Shown: positions 55,925 to 63,882 of the stretch, piece by piece
How the letters are laid out: each line of letters starts with the position of its first letter
Position numbering within the stretch: the stretch's first letter is position 1
NCBI GenBank assembly: GCA_019753285.1
Contig: JAIELD010000029.1
Coordinates: forward strand, 62,001-126,000
Source: Beijerinckiaceae bacterium
GTDB lineage: Bacteria; Pseudomonadota; Alphaproteobacteria; Rhizobiales; Beijerinckiaceae
Reading direction: 5' to 3'
Length of the DNA stretch: 64,000 bases
The notes under the pieces: model-generated
Seen by the model: the letters and a program-made list of their open reading frames with translations, nothing else
Database searches by the model: none
Told to the model about the DNA's origin: nothing
Translations under genes and position numbers: made by a program

Positions 55925-56962
55925 TTATTTGTAGCGAGGAACCCGTGTTTTCAATTTCAATTTATCTACGGGCGGATTTGCCTTTAATTGCGCTAGAGCA
56001 ACTTCTAATTGTCCGCGAATGAATTTCAAATTTTTCGGCTGAAATTGATCCGATCGCTCAATCTTTGGGCCTAGCATCGACCAAAGGCATATCATCATCG
56101 CTTGTTGAGCTTCTGTAAGTTGATTCAATTCCGAGGCCACTTTGAGGCCAAAACCGATTTTACCAATCAGGATTTGCGATATCGAGGCTGATTTATTAAA
56201 AATATCAACTAATAGGAAAAAATCATCTCGCGCGAAATTGATTAGATTTTCGTTTAATACAGCTTTTTCAAAATCAAATTTGTTAATGACAGAGGATATG
56301 TTTTCCAATATGTCTCTATAATCAAAATTTATCAGACTTTTTAATATTCCTACGTATTGGGTTCTTGCGTCAGTCAAACCTAGGCCCGCATCTAATGTTT
56401 TGATCAATTCATTTTTAAATTTGTCCTCTTCAGAACTCCGATAGCTCTCGTAAATTCCAATCGCAATTGTAAATATCACTGTCAGGAAATTTTGAAATCT
56501 CTCTCGACCAATGCGTTTTCGAGTTCTCCGAAAAAAGGAACTGTCTACTTCTGCGTCAAACAAACTTGAAGTGAGTTCGGCGACTGGATCGGAATCGAAG
56601 CTGTCATCGTCATACACTGATATGAGATGACCCTTCCCAACACGCCAATGTTCAGATGCCTGTTTGAAGGGCTGCCGCCAATATATGTCGTCGACCTGAT
56701 AACCTCTAAGCCATAGCTGCCAGCCGACGAAATTCGCGTCTCGCTTCTGCCCTAACAAGACATCGATGCACCTGATCTGCTCGACTGTGATGGCGGGGTA
56801 AAGGGCTATTGATCGCCCTTTTCCGCGACCCATCCCTTGGCGGCTGGGTTGCGGGATAAGTCCTTGGGTCTGCCAACGTGCTATTTTAGTCTTGGTACAG
56901 ACGACGCTAAGCCTCTCTAAAGACTCGCATATCTCATCGATGGTTAGCAGACCTTCGTGCAA
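55925..56962 (-). CDS. MerR-like HTH protein with a long C-terminal domain
   Basis: The N-terminal part has a MerR-like winged helix: LTIDEICESLERLSVVCTKT, then KIARWQTQGLIPQPSRQG and AITVEQIRCIDVLLG. The remaining 230 residues are helical, AT-rich in codon use and not recognised; one hydrophobic stretch (FLTVIFTIAIGIY) occurs. The frame is open to 57148, but this would overlap the divergent gene's start. The TTG at 56962 with AAGGCGAG upstream is the best start; it gives 345 residues. It is divergent from the HTH-HNH-PolB operon and upstream of cas1, so it may regulate both. Confidence 0.65.
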   Translation of the reverse strand: MHEGLLTIDEICESLERLSVVCTKTKIARWQTQGLIPQPSRQGMGRGKGRSIALYPAITVEQIRCIDVLLGQKRDANFVGWQLWLRGYQVDDIYWRQPFKQASEHWRVGKGHLISVYDDDSFDSDPVAELTSSLFDAEVDSSFFRRTRKRIGRERFQNFLTVIFTIAIGIYESYRSSEEDKFKNELIKTLDAGLGLTDARTQYVGILKSLINFDYRDILENISSVINKFDFEKAVLNENLINFARDDFFLLVDIFNKSASISQILIGKIGFGLKVASELNQLTEAQQAMMICLWSMLGPKIERSDQFQPKNLKFIRGQLEVALAQLKANPPVDKLKLKTRVPRYK

Positions 56963-57055
56963 AATATTGCTCGCCTTCTTACAACCAAGCGCCAAAGGGG
57001 CATTTTGACCTGAGTCTTCCGAGTCACAGTCTTCGCAAGAGTGAGGACCGTGACA

Positions 57056-57628
57056 ATGATCAAGATCAGAGATTTCAAAGCCGAATACCAGCGCCGCATT
57101 GCGCGTGCTCTTTCCAAAGGCCTCAGCCGCTCTCAGGCCCGTGGCCACGCTAAAGCCAATGAAGCCCCTTTATCGTCAAAGGCACGCTCTCCGCCTGACG
57201 ACCGCCTTGAGGATGCTCTCCGCAAGCTAAGGAGCTTGGGCAGTCAGAGCGCGGCAGCCAAAGAGGCTGGCGTTTCAACTGAGCGGTTTAGGCGCTTTAT
57301 CCGCGAACATGACCTGGCAAAGCGCCAAGGTCGCACCTGGATTTATTCCGATCATCGCGTCCGCCTGATGCCTGCCATCACCACGGAAGGCGCGCTTCTA
57401 CTGAAGGTCGCTGGGTTTGAAGCAGCGTCGCTGATCGGCAAGCACGATGCAGCGGTGAAAGCCTTCCTCGATACCCAGGACGTCTCGCTGCTCGACCCCT
57501 TCAAAGGCGTGTCCGTCAAAGACACGGCGGGCCGAACGCACCTTCTCGAAACACGCCCTAACGCTCTTTATCGCCTCGCTGCCTCTGGCTCCGAGGTGTT
57601 CGAACAAATTTACAAGATCGTCTCATGA
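57056..57628 (+). CDS. HTH protein, first gene of the PolB operon
   Basis: The 190-residue protein begins MIKIRDFKAEYQRRIARALS. A helix-turn-helix-like segment lies in the middle: GSQSAAAKEAGVSTERFRRF followed by IREHDLAKRQGRTWIYSDHR. The rest is not recognised. GAGGA 8 bases before the ATG at 57056 decides the start. It is the first gene of a three-gene operon; its stop overlaps the HNH gene's start (ATGA). It may control the operon or act in DNA binding for replication or integration. Confidence 0.7.
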   Translation: MIKIRDFKAEYQRRIARALSKGLSRSQARGHAKANEAPLSSKARSPPDDRLEDALRKLRSLGSQSAAAKEAGVSTERFRRFIREHDLAKRQGRTWIYSDHRVRLMPAITTEGALLLKVAGFEAASLIGKHDAAVKAFLDTQDVSLLDPFKGVSVKDTAGRTHLLETRPNALYRLAASGSEVFEQIYKIVS

Positions 57629-58029
57629 ACAAGGACTTTGATATGCAAACCGATAAGCAGAACACCGAAATCAAACGCGAAATCCGCCGCCAAAGAGCGC
57701 TGGACCGCCTTGGATCAAACACGCCGCGCTGCATGCATTGCGGAGAGTGCAATCCGCATTGTCTCGAAGCGCATCATATCGCCGGTTGCGCCTATGACGA
57801 TGAAACCGTCATTGTTTGCCGGAATTGCCATCGAAAGCTATCGGACAAGCAAAAGGATCATCCCGGTCCTGCTTCGATCCCGCCCGACCCTCTCGATCGA
57901 ATGGGTCACTTTTTACTCGGCCTCGCTGATCTTTTCAGGATGCTTGTCGGTCGCCTTGAAGAATTCGGGCGCGACCTCATCGCTCGGGCAGCAAAGATGG
58001 CAGCTCAAAATACGGAGGCCGGACGATGA
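57625..58029 (+). CDS. Small HNH endonuclease
   Basis: The 134-residue protein carries an HNH fold: C36 and C39 (CMHC), the HH pair at 50-51 (LEAHHIAG), C65 and C68 (CRNC) and H69. The cysteines should bind a structural zinc and the HH the catalytic metal. The N-terminal 30 residues are basic, the C-terminal 50 helical. HNH nucleases are a usual casposon component. It overlaps both neighbours by 4 bases (ATGA at 57625 and 58026), so it is coupled with the polymerase. Confidence 0.85.
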   Translation: MNKDFDMQTDKQNTEIKREIRRQRALDRLGSNTPRCMHCGECNPHCLEAHHIAGCAYDDETVIVCRNCHRKLSDKQKDHPGPASIPPDPLDRMGHFLLGLADLFRMLVGRLEEFGRDLIARAAKMAAQNTEAGR

Positions 58030-61000
58030 ACGCCTCCCACCCTCGTCACAAAGCGTCGAATGAAGAACGCCGCGATCTCTTGACCATTGCACTTCGCGCT
58101 TACGTGCCAATGTCGACGGCTCATAAGCCATCCGGCAAGCGGCGCAAGCAGCGCGGGCCGTCCGAATGGACGCTCGTTTTCGATACGGAAACCACGACTG
58201 ACGCGTCGCAACAGCTGCGCTTTGGTGCCTTTCAGCTGCGCAAAGGGGAAACACGACACTCAGCCGGGCTATTTTATGACGCGTCCGTTCTGTCACTGAC
58301 GGAGCAGCAGCTTGTTAAGAAATACGCGACCGAGAACGATCTCAGCTGCACGACCGTGTCCGAATTCGTGGACGATGTGTTCTTCGGGCAGGCTTACGAG
58401 CTGCGCGCTAATATCGTCGGGTTCAATCTACCCTTCGATATATCCCGCCTAGCGGTTCGGCATGGCTTTGCGAGAGGTAAAATGAAAGGCGGTTTTAGTT
58501 TCCAATTATCGTCCGATCCCTGGAAGCCGCGTGTGCAAATCAAGCACCTTTCGAGCCGGATGGCGTTAATTCAGTTCGCTTCGACCAAGCAGCGCCGTGA
58601 CAATCGACGCATGCGACGCGACAAACGAGAAGCTCCAGCCGTGCGCGGCTCATTCATCGATTTGAAAACGATCGGGGCAGCACTTTTAAGCCAATCGTTC
58701 TCCCTGTCGTCGATGGCAAGTTTTCTTCAACTCACCTGTCGAAAGGCTGAAACCGATGATCACGGCAAAGAGCTAACGCCGGCCTATCTCGGTTACGCGG
58801 TTCAAGACGTGGAGGTCACTTGGCAGGCCTTTCGAGCGCTCAGTGATAAGTTTGACGAGCATGATTTATCTGATGCGCGCCTCAGTCAGATCTTGAGTGA
58901 AGCGAGCCTTGGTAAAGCCTATCTGCGGCAAATGGGCATTCGACCTTGGCGCGACATGCAGCCCGACTTCGGTCCATCGATCATTGGCAGCATCATGAGC
59001 AGCTATTTCGGAGGGCGGGCTGAAGTCCATATCCGCCGAACGCCCGTGCGCGTCCTCTATTGCGACTTTCTCTCGATGTATCCGACCGTATGCACGTTGA
59101 TGAAGCTTTGGCGTTTCGTCATCGCAAAGGGCATGACCGTACGCGACATTACGAAAGAAACGATCACCTGGCTTGAAACCGTCACGCCAACCGATTTGCA
59201 AAGGCCGAAAGCCTGGCAACGTCTGACAACGGTTGTCCAGCTTGTGCCGGATGATGACGTGTTGCCGGTCAGAGCTCAATACGGGGAGGAAGGCGCGACC
59301 ACGATTGGTCTCAACTACCTTACCTCCGATCAACCGCTCTGGTTCACGCTCGCCGATTGTCTGGCGTCGAAGTTTCTGACCGGTAAGACGCCGAGGATCA
59401 TCAAAGCGCTGACGTTTAGTCCTGGCAATTCGCAAGAGGCATTACGATGTGTCAGCATCGGCGGCGCTGGCGGCCATACGATCGATCCGTTGAAAGATGA
59501 CTTTTATAAGTGCCTGATCGATCTGCGCAGCCGCACCAAGGACCGCATGAAGTCAGCAAAGGGAGCCGAGCGAGAAAGGCTCGACGGTGAGCAGCTAGCA
59601 ACGAAGATACTCGCCAATGCGACGAGCTATGGCATTTTCATTGAATTGAATGTCGAGGCTTTGGACGTCAAAGAGAAGCGAGCCTGCTATTCGGGCGCCG
59701 AGCAACCGATTTCGATCCAGACTGACAAATCAGAAAATCGCGGCGCTTACTTTCATCCGTTGCTTGGAACGCTGATCACCGGTGCTGCGCGCCTCATGCT
59801 CGCCTTGACGGAACACGCCGTTAACGAAGCAAAGCTCGATTGGGCCTTTTGCGATACCGACAGCATGGCGATCGCCAAGCCTAGTCAGATGAGCGAAGAG
59901 GAGTTTTTGAAAACAGCGAAAAGCGTTTGTGATTGGTTCGTGCCGCTTAACCCTTATGAGAAAAAAGGCCCGCTTCTCAAAATTGAAAACGTCAACAATC
60001 GGGCCCGAACGAGCGAAATCCTCCCGCTTTATTGCTTGGCGATATCCGCGAAGCGCTATGCACTGTTCAATCTTGACGAAGACAACAGGCCGATCATTCG
60101 AAAGGCCTCAGCTCATGGCCTGGGGCATTTGACGGACCCCTATCCCGAAGATGACGCGCCGTCATCCATTCCGGCCTCGACGACCAAACTCTCAGAAATC
60201 GGTGTGCGTCGCTGGCAATACGATCTTTGGTTCAAGATCATCGAGGCAGCCTACAGCGACAAACCGGACCGAGTCCGGCTCGATTATCATCCCGCATTTA
60301 AACTGCCAGCCGTCGCCCGTTATGCTGCGACGACGCCCGATCTCCTCAAATGGTTCTCAAAATATAATAAGGGCAAACCCTATGGCGAGCAGGTGAAGCC
60401 ATTTAATTTCCTATTGGGATCGCAGGCAAAGCCGATGATCCAACGTGATTGGAGCGAAGCGATCTTAAGGGATGGCGATGATTTATCCACTCAATCGAAA
60501 CGACCAAAAAACCTGCCCGTTCGACCTGTCTCGCCGTATTTTCAAAATGCAGCTGAGGCCGCCGCAAATTGCTTCGACAGGGAGAGTGGCGCGCCCGTAA
60601 GTCCGGGGGCATTGAAGACATACAGAGACACATTGGCTTTCTATCACCTCAGCCCTGAATTGAAATTTGAGAACGGCGACCGAGCAGACGTTGGGACGAC
60701 AAACCGTCGGCATGTTCGAGCGACTGGAAATACCCGCCTGATAGGCAAGGAATCTAATAGGTGGGAAGAGCAAAACGCCCTCGGTTTGGATGACGAGTTC
60801 GACGTTGACTATGGGTTTGGCGTGTCATCGGTAGACGATCCGCTTGCCGATTTGATGAAATACATAATGCCGATATCCGGAAGGGAATTAGCGCGAATTT
60901 CCGGAATTTCACGGACAACAATTCGAAAATCAGAGAGTGAGCAAAAACAAGGGTTTAGGCTCGAAACACTCACCAAATTAAATGCTGCAATATCCAGTCA

Positions 61001-61187
61001 AAATGCGAAAAATCGGGAAATTGAGCAGCTGAGGGAATTAGCAAAAGCCGAAATTGCCCGAATTGGAATTTCAGAATTTGCTAGAAAGTTGAGTTGCGAT
61101 CCGGCAAATTTGTCGAAAATGATCAATGGACGGCGAAAAATCACAAGACAGGTCATTGAGTATCTCAGGCATTATTCCAATCCATAA
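58026..61187 (+). CDS. Family B DNA polymerase with proofreading domain and two C-terminal HTH units
   Basis: The 1053-residue protein has all the hallmarks of a PolB. 3'-5' exonuclease: Exo I DTE (D53, E55), Exo II GFNLPFD (N134, D138), Exo III YAVQD (Y257, D261). Polymerase: motif A DFLSMYP (D347), motif B KILANATSYG (K527, Y535), motif C DTDS (610-613). Both catalytic centres are complete, so it should be an active, proofreading enzyme. After about residue 940 come two XRE-like helix-turn-helix units, GRELARISGISRTTIRKSES (from about 952) and ISEFARKLSCDPANLSKMIN (from about 1015), an unusual fusion. It is the last gene of the HTH-HNH-PolB operon and ends before a hairpin terminator. No other phage or plasmid replication gene is near. 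Confidence 0.9.
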   Translation: MNASHPRHKASNEERRDLLTIALRAYVPMSTAHKPSGKRRKQRGPSEWTLVFDTETTTDASQQLRFGAFQLRKGETRHSAGLFYDASVLSLTEQQLVKKYATENDLSCTTVSEFVDDVFFGQAYELRANIVGFNLPFDISRLAVRHGFARGKMKGGFSFQLSSDPWKPRVQIKHLSSRMALIQFASTKQRRDNRRMRRDKREAPAVRGSFIDLKTIGAALLSQSFSLSSMASFLQLTCRKAETDDHGKELTPAYLGYAVQDVEVTWQAFRALSDKFDEHDLSDARLSQILSEASLGKAYLRQMGIRPWRDMQPDFGPSIIGSIMSSYFGGRAEVHIRRTPVRVLYCDFLSMYPTVCTLMKLWRFVIAKGMTVRDITKETITWLETVTPTDLQRPKAWQRLTTVVQLVPDDDVLPVRAQYGEEGATTIGLNYLTSDQPLWFTLADCLASKFLTGKTPRIIKALTFSPGNSQEALRCVSIGGAGGHTIDPLKDDFYKCLIDLRSRTKDRMKSAKGAERERLDGEQLATKILANATSYGIFIELNVEALDVKEKRACYSGAEQPISIQTDKSENRGAYFHPLLGTLITGAARLMLALTEHAVNEAKLDWAFCDTDSMAIAKPSQMSEEEFLKTAKSVCDWFVPLNPYEKKGPLLKIENVNNRARTSEILPLYCLAISAKRYALFNLDEDNRPIIRKASAHGLGHLTDPYPEDDAPSSIPASTTKLSEIGVRRWQYDLWFKIIEAAYSDKPDRVRLDYHPAFKLPAVARYAATTPDLLKWFSKYNKGKPYGEQVKPFNFLLGSQAKPMIQRDWSEAILRDGDDLSTQSKRPKNLPVRPVSPYFQNAAEAAANCFDRESGAPVSPGALKTYRDTLAFYHLSPELKFENGDRADVGTTNRRHVRATGNTRLIGKESNRWEEQNALGLDDEFDVDYGFGVSSVDDPLADLMKYIMPISGRELARISGISRTTIRKSESEQKQGFRLETLTKLNAAISSQNAKNREIEQLRELAKAEIARIGISEFARKLSCDPANLSKMINGRRKITRQVIEYLRHYSNP

Positions 61188-61229
61188 CTTTGGCTGGCAT
61201 CCGACGGCTAGACATTCAATCGAACTAGC

Positions 61230-61260
61230 AAATGGGACCAGCTGAGTGATGGTCCCATTT
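61230..61260 (+). terminator. Terminator after the PolB gene
   Basis: AAATGGGACC (61230-61239) pairs with GGTCCCATTT (61251-61260) over an 11-base loop. It lies 43 bases after the PolB stop and 41 before the next gene, so the latter should have its own promoter. Confidence 0.75.
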
Positions 61261-61301
61261 AGCCCTACTTCGCGATGTGCGATAATTGGTAGACTTCAGT
61301 C

Positions 61302-62306
61302 ATGACTAATGACGTTACCTTGAAGCAGCTCATTGCTCGAAACTGGTTCGGCTACGGTCGATGGAGCGCGCCGTATTGGTTTATCGGAATGGAGCCAGGA
61401 GGCGAGAACACTCATTCTTATGAAGCTTGGATGCAACTTGGCGCGACGGAGCTAATTGACTGTCGCGCTCATCACCTAGCATCCAACTCTACCCGCTGGC
61501 ATGTTGGAGTTCATCCACCGACGCAGCCGACGTGGAGGAGACTAATTCAATTACTCCTCGGATTTAAGGGTGAAAGAACTGATCTTGATTCAGTTCGTAT
61601 TTATCAACAGAACGAGTGGGGAAGTCTCGAAGGTGAGACAGCCGTGATATGGCTTTCTGCACTACAAGCAAAAAATATGCAGAGTCCTGTTGATCGAAAA
61701 GACTTCCGCGATGAGCGAATTGCTACTTTGCGAAAACGTCTTGAAACATTTGTCCCCACATTCGTAATTTTCTATGGGACGACCTATCGAGATTACTATG
61801 AGGCAATTGCAGGTGTAAGGTTCAATGCGAACGGATACGCCTGGAATGGCTCAACGCTTTTGATGTTGGTGATGCACCCTACCGGCCAAAGCTCTCCGAA
61901 AAATGGAGATTGGTGGAGTGAAAAAGGAATTAAGTTAAAATCCCTTCTCCCAGCCGATCTTGGTTCGGTCGGTTCAGCAACAGCAAAATTAGCGGCTCAA
62001 TTATCCAACACCCGGCCGTTTTTGGATAATGACCAAAGGCATAAAGAGACAAATCAGACCGTCATAATCGAACCGATCAAATCAGGATTGGATGACGTAA
62101 TCCGCGTTTTAATTGATCACAACCCAAAGATTGGGAAGAGCTATTTCCGCTTCGATTGCTATCGTGATGGTATGACGATTGCCGATTACAGAAATGCCGT
62201 GCGCGACCGATTGGGAGACGTCGAAGCTCAAAAATTCAAGCGCGATATTAGATGGGACAGCGATCGGAATTTTATTAGAGCTCAAAGTGATCGTCGCTCG
62301 AAATAG
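61302..62306 (+). CDS. Unknown protein, possible uracil-DNA-glycosylase-like domain
   Basis: A 334-residue protein not recognised with certainty. The first 200 residues contain YWFIGMEPGGEN (residues 25-36), an aliphatic strand FVIFYGTT (154-161) and LLMLVMHPTGQSSP (186-199). A GxxPG-type motif near the N-terminus and a late HP[ST] motif are the pattern of uracil-DNA glycosylase-fold proteins, so a base-recognition role is possible. The last 100 residues are different (FRFDCYRDGMTIADYRNAV) and may be a second domain. It lies 18 bp before the McrA-like gene, likely one transcript. Confidence 0.55.
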   Translation: MTNDVTLKQLIARNWFGYGRWSAPYWFIGMEPGGENTHSYEAWMQLGATELIDCRAHHLASNSTRWHVGVHPPTQPTWRRLIQLLLGFKGERTDLDSVRIYQQNEWGSLEGETAVIWLSALQAKNMQSPVDRKDFRDERIATLRKRLETFVPTFVIFYGTTYRDYYEAIAGVRFNANGYAWNGSTLLMLVMHPTGQSSPKNGDWWSEKGIKLKSLLPADLGSVGSATAKLAAQLSNTRPFLDNDQRHKETNQTVIIEPIKSGLDDVIRVLIDHNPKIGKSYFRFDCYRDGMTIADYRNAVRDRLGDVEAQKFKRDIRWDSDRNFIRAQSDRRSK

Positions 62307-62324
62307 AATACGAGTTCACAGAAA

Positions 62325-63323
62325 ATGGCTATTGAAGATATAGATACCCAACACATTGAACAAGCTATCATGGAATGTGATCGCATTGGACATGATAAAT
62401 TCATTGAGAAATATGGATACGGCAAGGCTCGTGGCTACAATTTAGTTAAAAACGGCCGCGAATACGCTAGTAAAGCTATTTTAGGTGTCGCTCATAAGTT
62501 TATTACGCCTTCGTCCAAGCCGTTGAAATTTAACGATTTTGGCGGCGGCAAAGCCGATGCGGCAAAGCGTCTACAAAAACTAGGTTTCGAAGTTAGTCAA
62601 CCGGCTCGCAATCCACCTTGGAGCCGAGACGAATTGATTTTGGCACTGGACCTGTACTTTACAAATCCAACTAATCCACCTGGCAAGGGCTCCAAAGCGG
62701 TAGATGATCTTTCGGCCCTGTTGAACAAGCTCCAGCGTTTAAATGGAACGACTGGAAACGCGTCGCTCCGCAATCAGAATGGCGTGTATCTTAAAATGAT
62801 GAACCTTCGGGCGTTGGACTCGAACTTCACGTCGCAGGGTAAGGTGGGCATGCAATCAGGCGGCTTGTTAGAAAAAACAATCTGGCAGGAATATAAAAAT
62901 AAACGCGCTAAATTGGCACAAGATGCAGGAGCCATCCGAGCAGCAATAACCGTTGCAGACGTTGCGGCTCCGACCGATGTTAGTAGTCGCGACCCCTATG
63001 AGGGTGACGAAGGTGGCATCATAATGCGCCTTCATCGCCGTTACGAGCGGGACGCGCGTCTTATCGTAGAAAAAAAGAAGGACGCGCGGCTTAAAGGACT
63101 TTTGGTTTGCGAAATCTGTGATTTCGACTTTGAAAAGCGATACGGAACGCTTGGTGCAGACTTTATCGAGGTGCATCACACGAAACCTGTCCACGCGATG
63201 AAGCCAGGTTCTAAGACGAAACTATCCGACCTCGCTTTGCTCTGTTCGAATTGTCATAGGATGGCGCACCGTAAACGCCTGCCGCTTTCTATTGCTGAAG
63301 TCAAAGCAGCGATATCGACTTAG
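62325..63323 (+). CDS. McrA-like HNH endonuclease (putative type IV restriction)
   Basis: The 332-residue protein has three parts. Residues 20-90 (FIEKYGYGKARGYNLVKNGR, AILGVAHKF, FGGGKADAAKRLQKLGFEV) resemble the N-terminal head domain of ScoMcrA-like proteins. The centre (WSRDELILALDLYF, NQNGVYLKMMNLRALDS) is shared with many HNH restriction enzymes. The C-terminal HNH has C262/C265, H284-H285, C307/C310 and H311. ScoMcrA-type enzymes cut phosphorothioate- or methyl-modified DNA, so this may defend against modified foreign DNA; specificity is not visible. It is followed at once by the PD-(D/E)XK gene. Confidence 0.75.
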   Translation: MAIEDIDTQHIEQAIMECDRIGHDKFIEKYGYGKARGYNLVKNGREYASKAILGVAHKFITPSSKPLKFNDFGGGKADAAKRLQKLGFEVSQPARNPPWSRDELILALDLYFTNPTNPPGKGSKAVDDLSALLNKLQRLNGTTGNASLRNQNGVYLKMMNLRALDSNFTSQGKVGMQSGGLLEKTIWQEYKNKRAKLAQDAGAIRAAITVADVAAPTDVSSRDPYEGDEGGIIMRLHRRYERDARLIVEKKKDARLKGLLVCEICDFDFEKRYGTLGADFIEVHHTKPVHAMKPGSKTKLSDLALLCSNCHRMAHRKRLPLSIAEVKAAIST

Positions 63324-63327
63324 GATT

Positions 63328-63882
63328 ATGGTTTTGAACAAAATCGAAAATAATTTTGATTCTGAACTGTTCAATACAATTTTTGAAAGCGCTACTGCGC
63401 AAGTAGATGAAGGATATTTCAATCTTAGAATTGATGGAGGTGCTCCAATATTACGTGAGCGTGTTTATTGTTATGAATTGTATCATCAGTTCCGCCTCTG
63501 CTGGCCTGAAGCTTCTCCGTATATAATTAATGGCGAAGTCGACAAACGGGGGCATCCGATTCTGAGAAAACTAAAGGCTCAGCAAATTCCTGATTTTCTT
63601 ATCCATTCTCCAGGATCGATGAGGCATAATCACACGATCATTGAAGTAAAAACTTCGAATGTTAAAAATGGAGGTTTGAAGAAAGATGTCGAGACCTTGT
63701 TGCGTTTCAGAAATATCGTCGGTTATCAAAGAGCAATTTATTTAATTTTTGGCTCTCTCAACGATCGGACAAAAAAGCGCATTGCTAAGAATATTTGTGA
63801 ATATCCACAAATTGAGCTCTGGTTTCACGATAAACCAAACACACCTGCATATCGATATCGCTCTACTGAATACACGCGATAA
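63328..63882 (+). CDS. Putative PD-(D/E)XK nuclease
   Basis: The 184-residue protein (MVLNKIENNFDSELFNTIFE at the start) has the core IPDFLIHSPG with D89 and the strand IIEVKTS with E106 and K108, the D...ExK pattern of PD-(D/E)XK nucleases. No family name can be given. Codon use is AT-rich. The ATG at 63328 sits 4 bases after the stop of the McrA-like gene, so both are translated from one message. It might be a subunit partner or a separate cargo nuclease. Confidence 0.65.
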   Translation: MVLNKIENNFDSELFNTIFESATAQVDEGYFNLRIDGGAPILRERVYCYELYHQFRLCWPEASPYIINGEVDKRGHPILRKLKAQQIPDFLIHSPGSMRHNHTIIEVKTSNVKNGGLKKDVETLLRFRNIVGYQRAIYLIFGSLNDRTKKRIAKNICEYPQIELWFHDKPNTPAYRYRSTEYTR

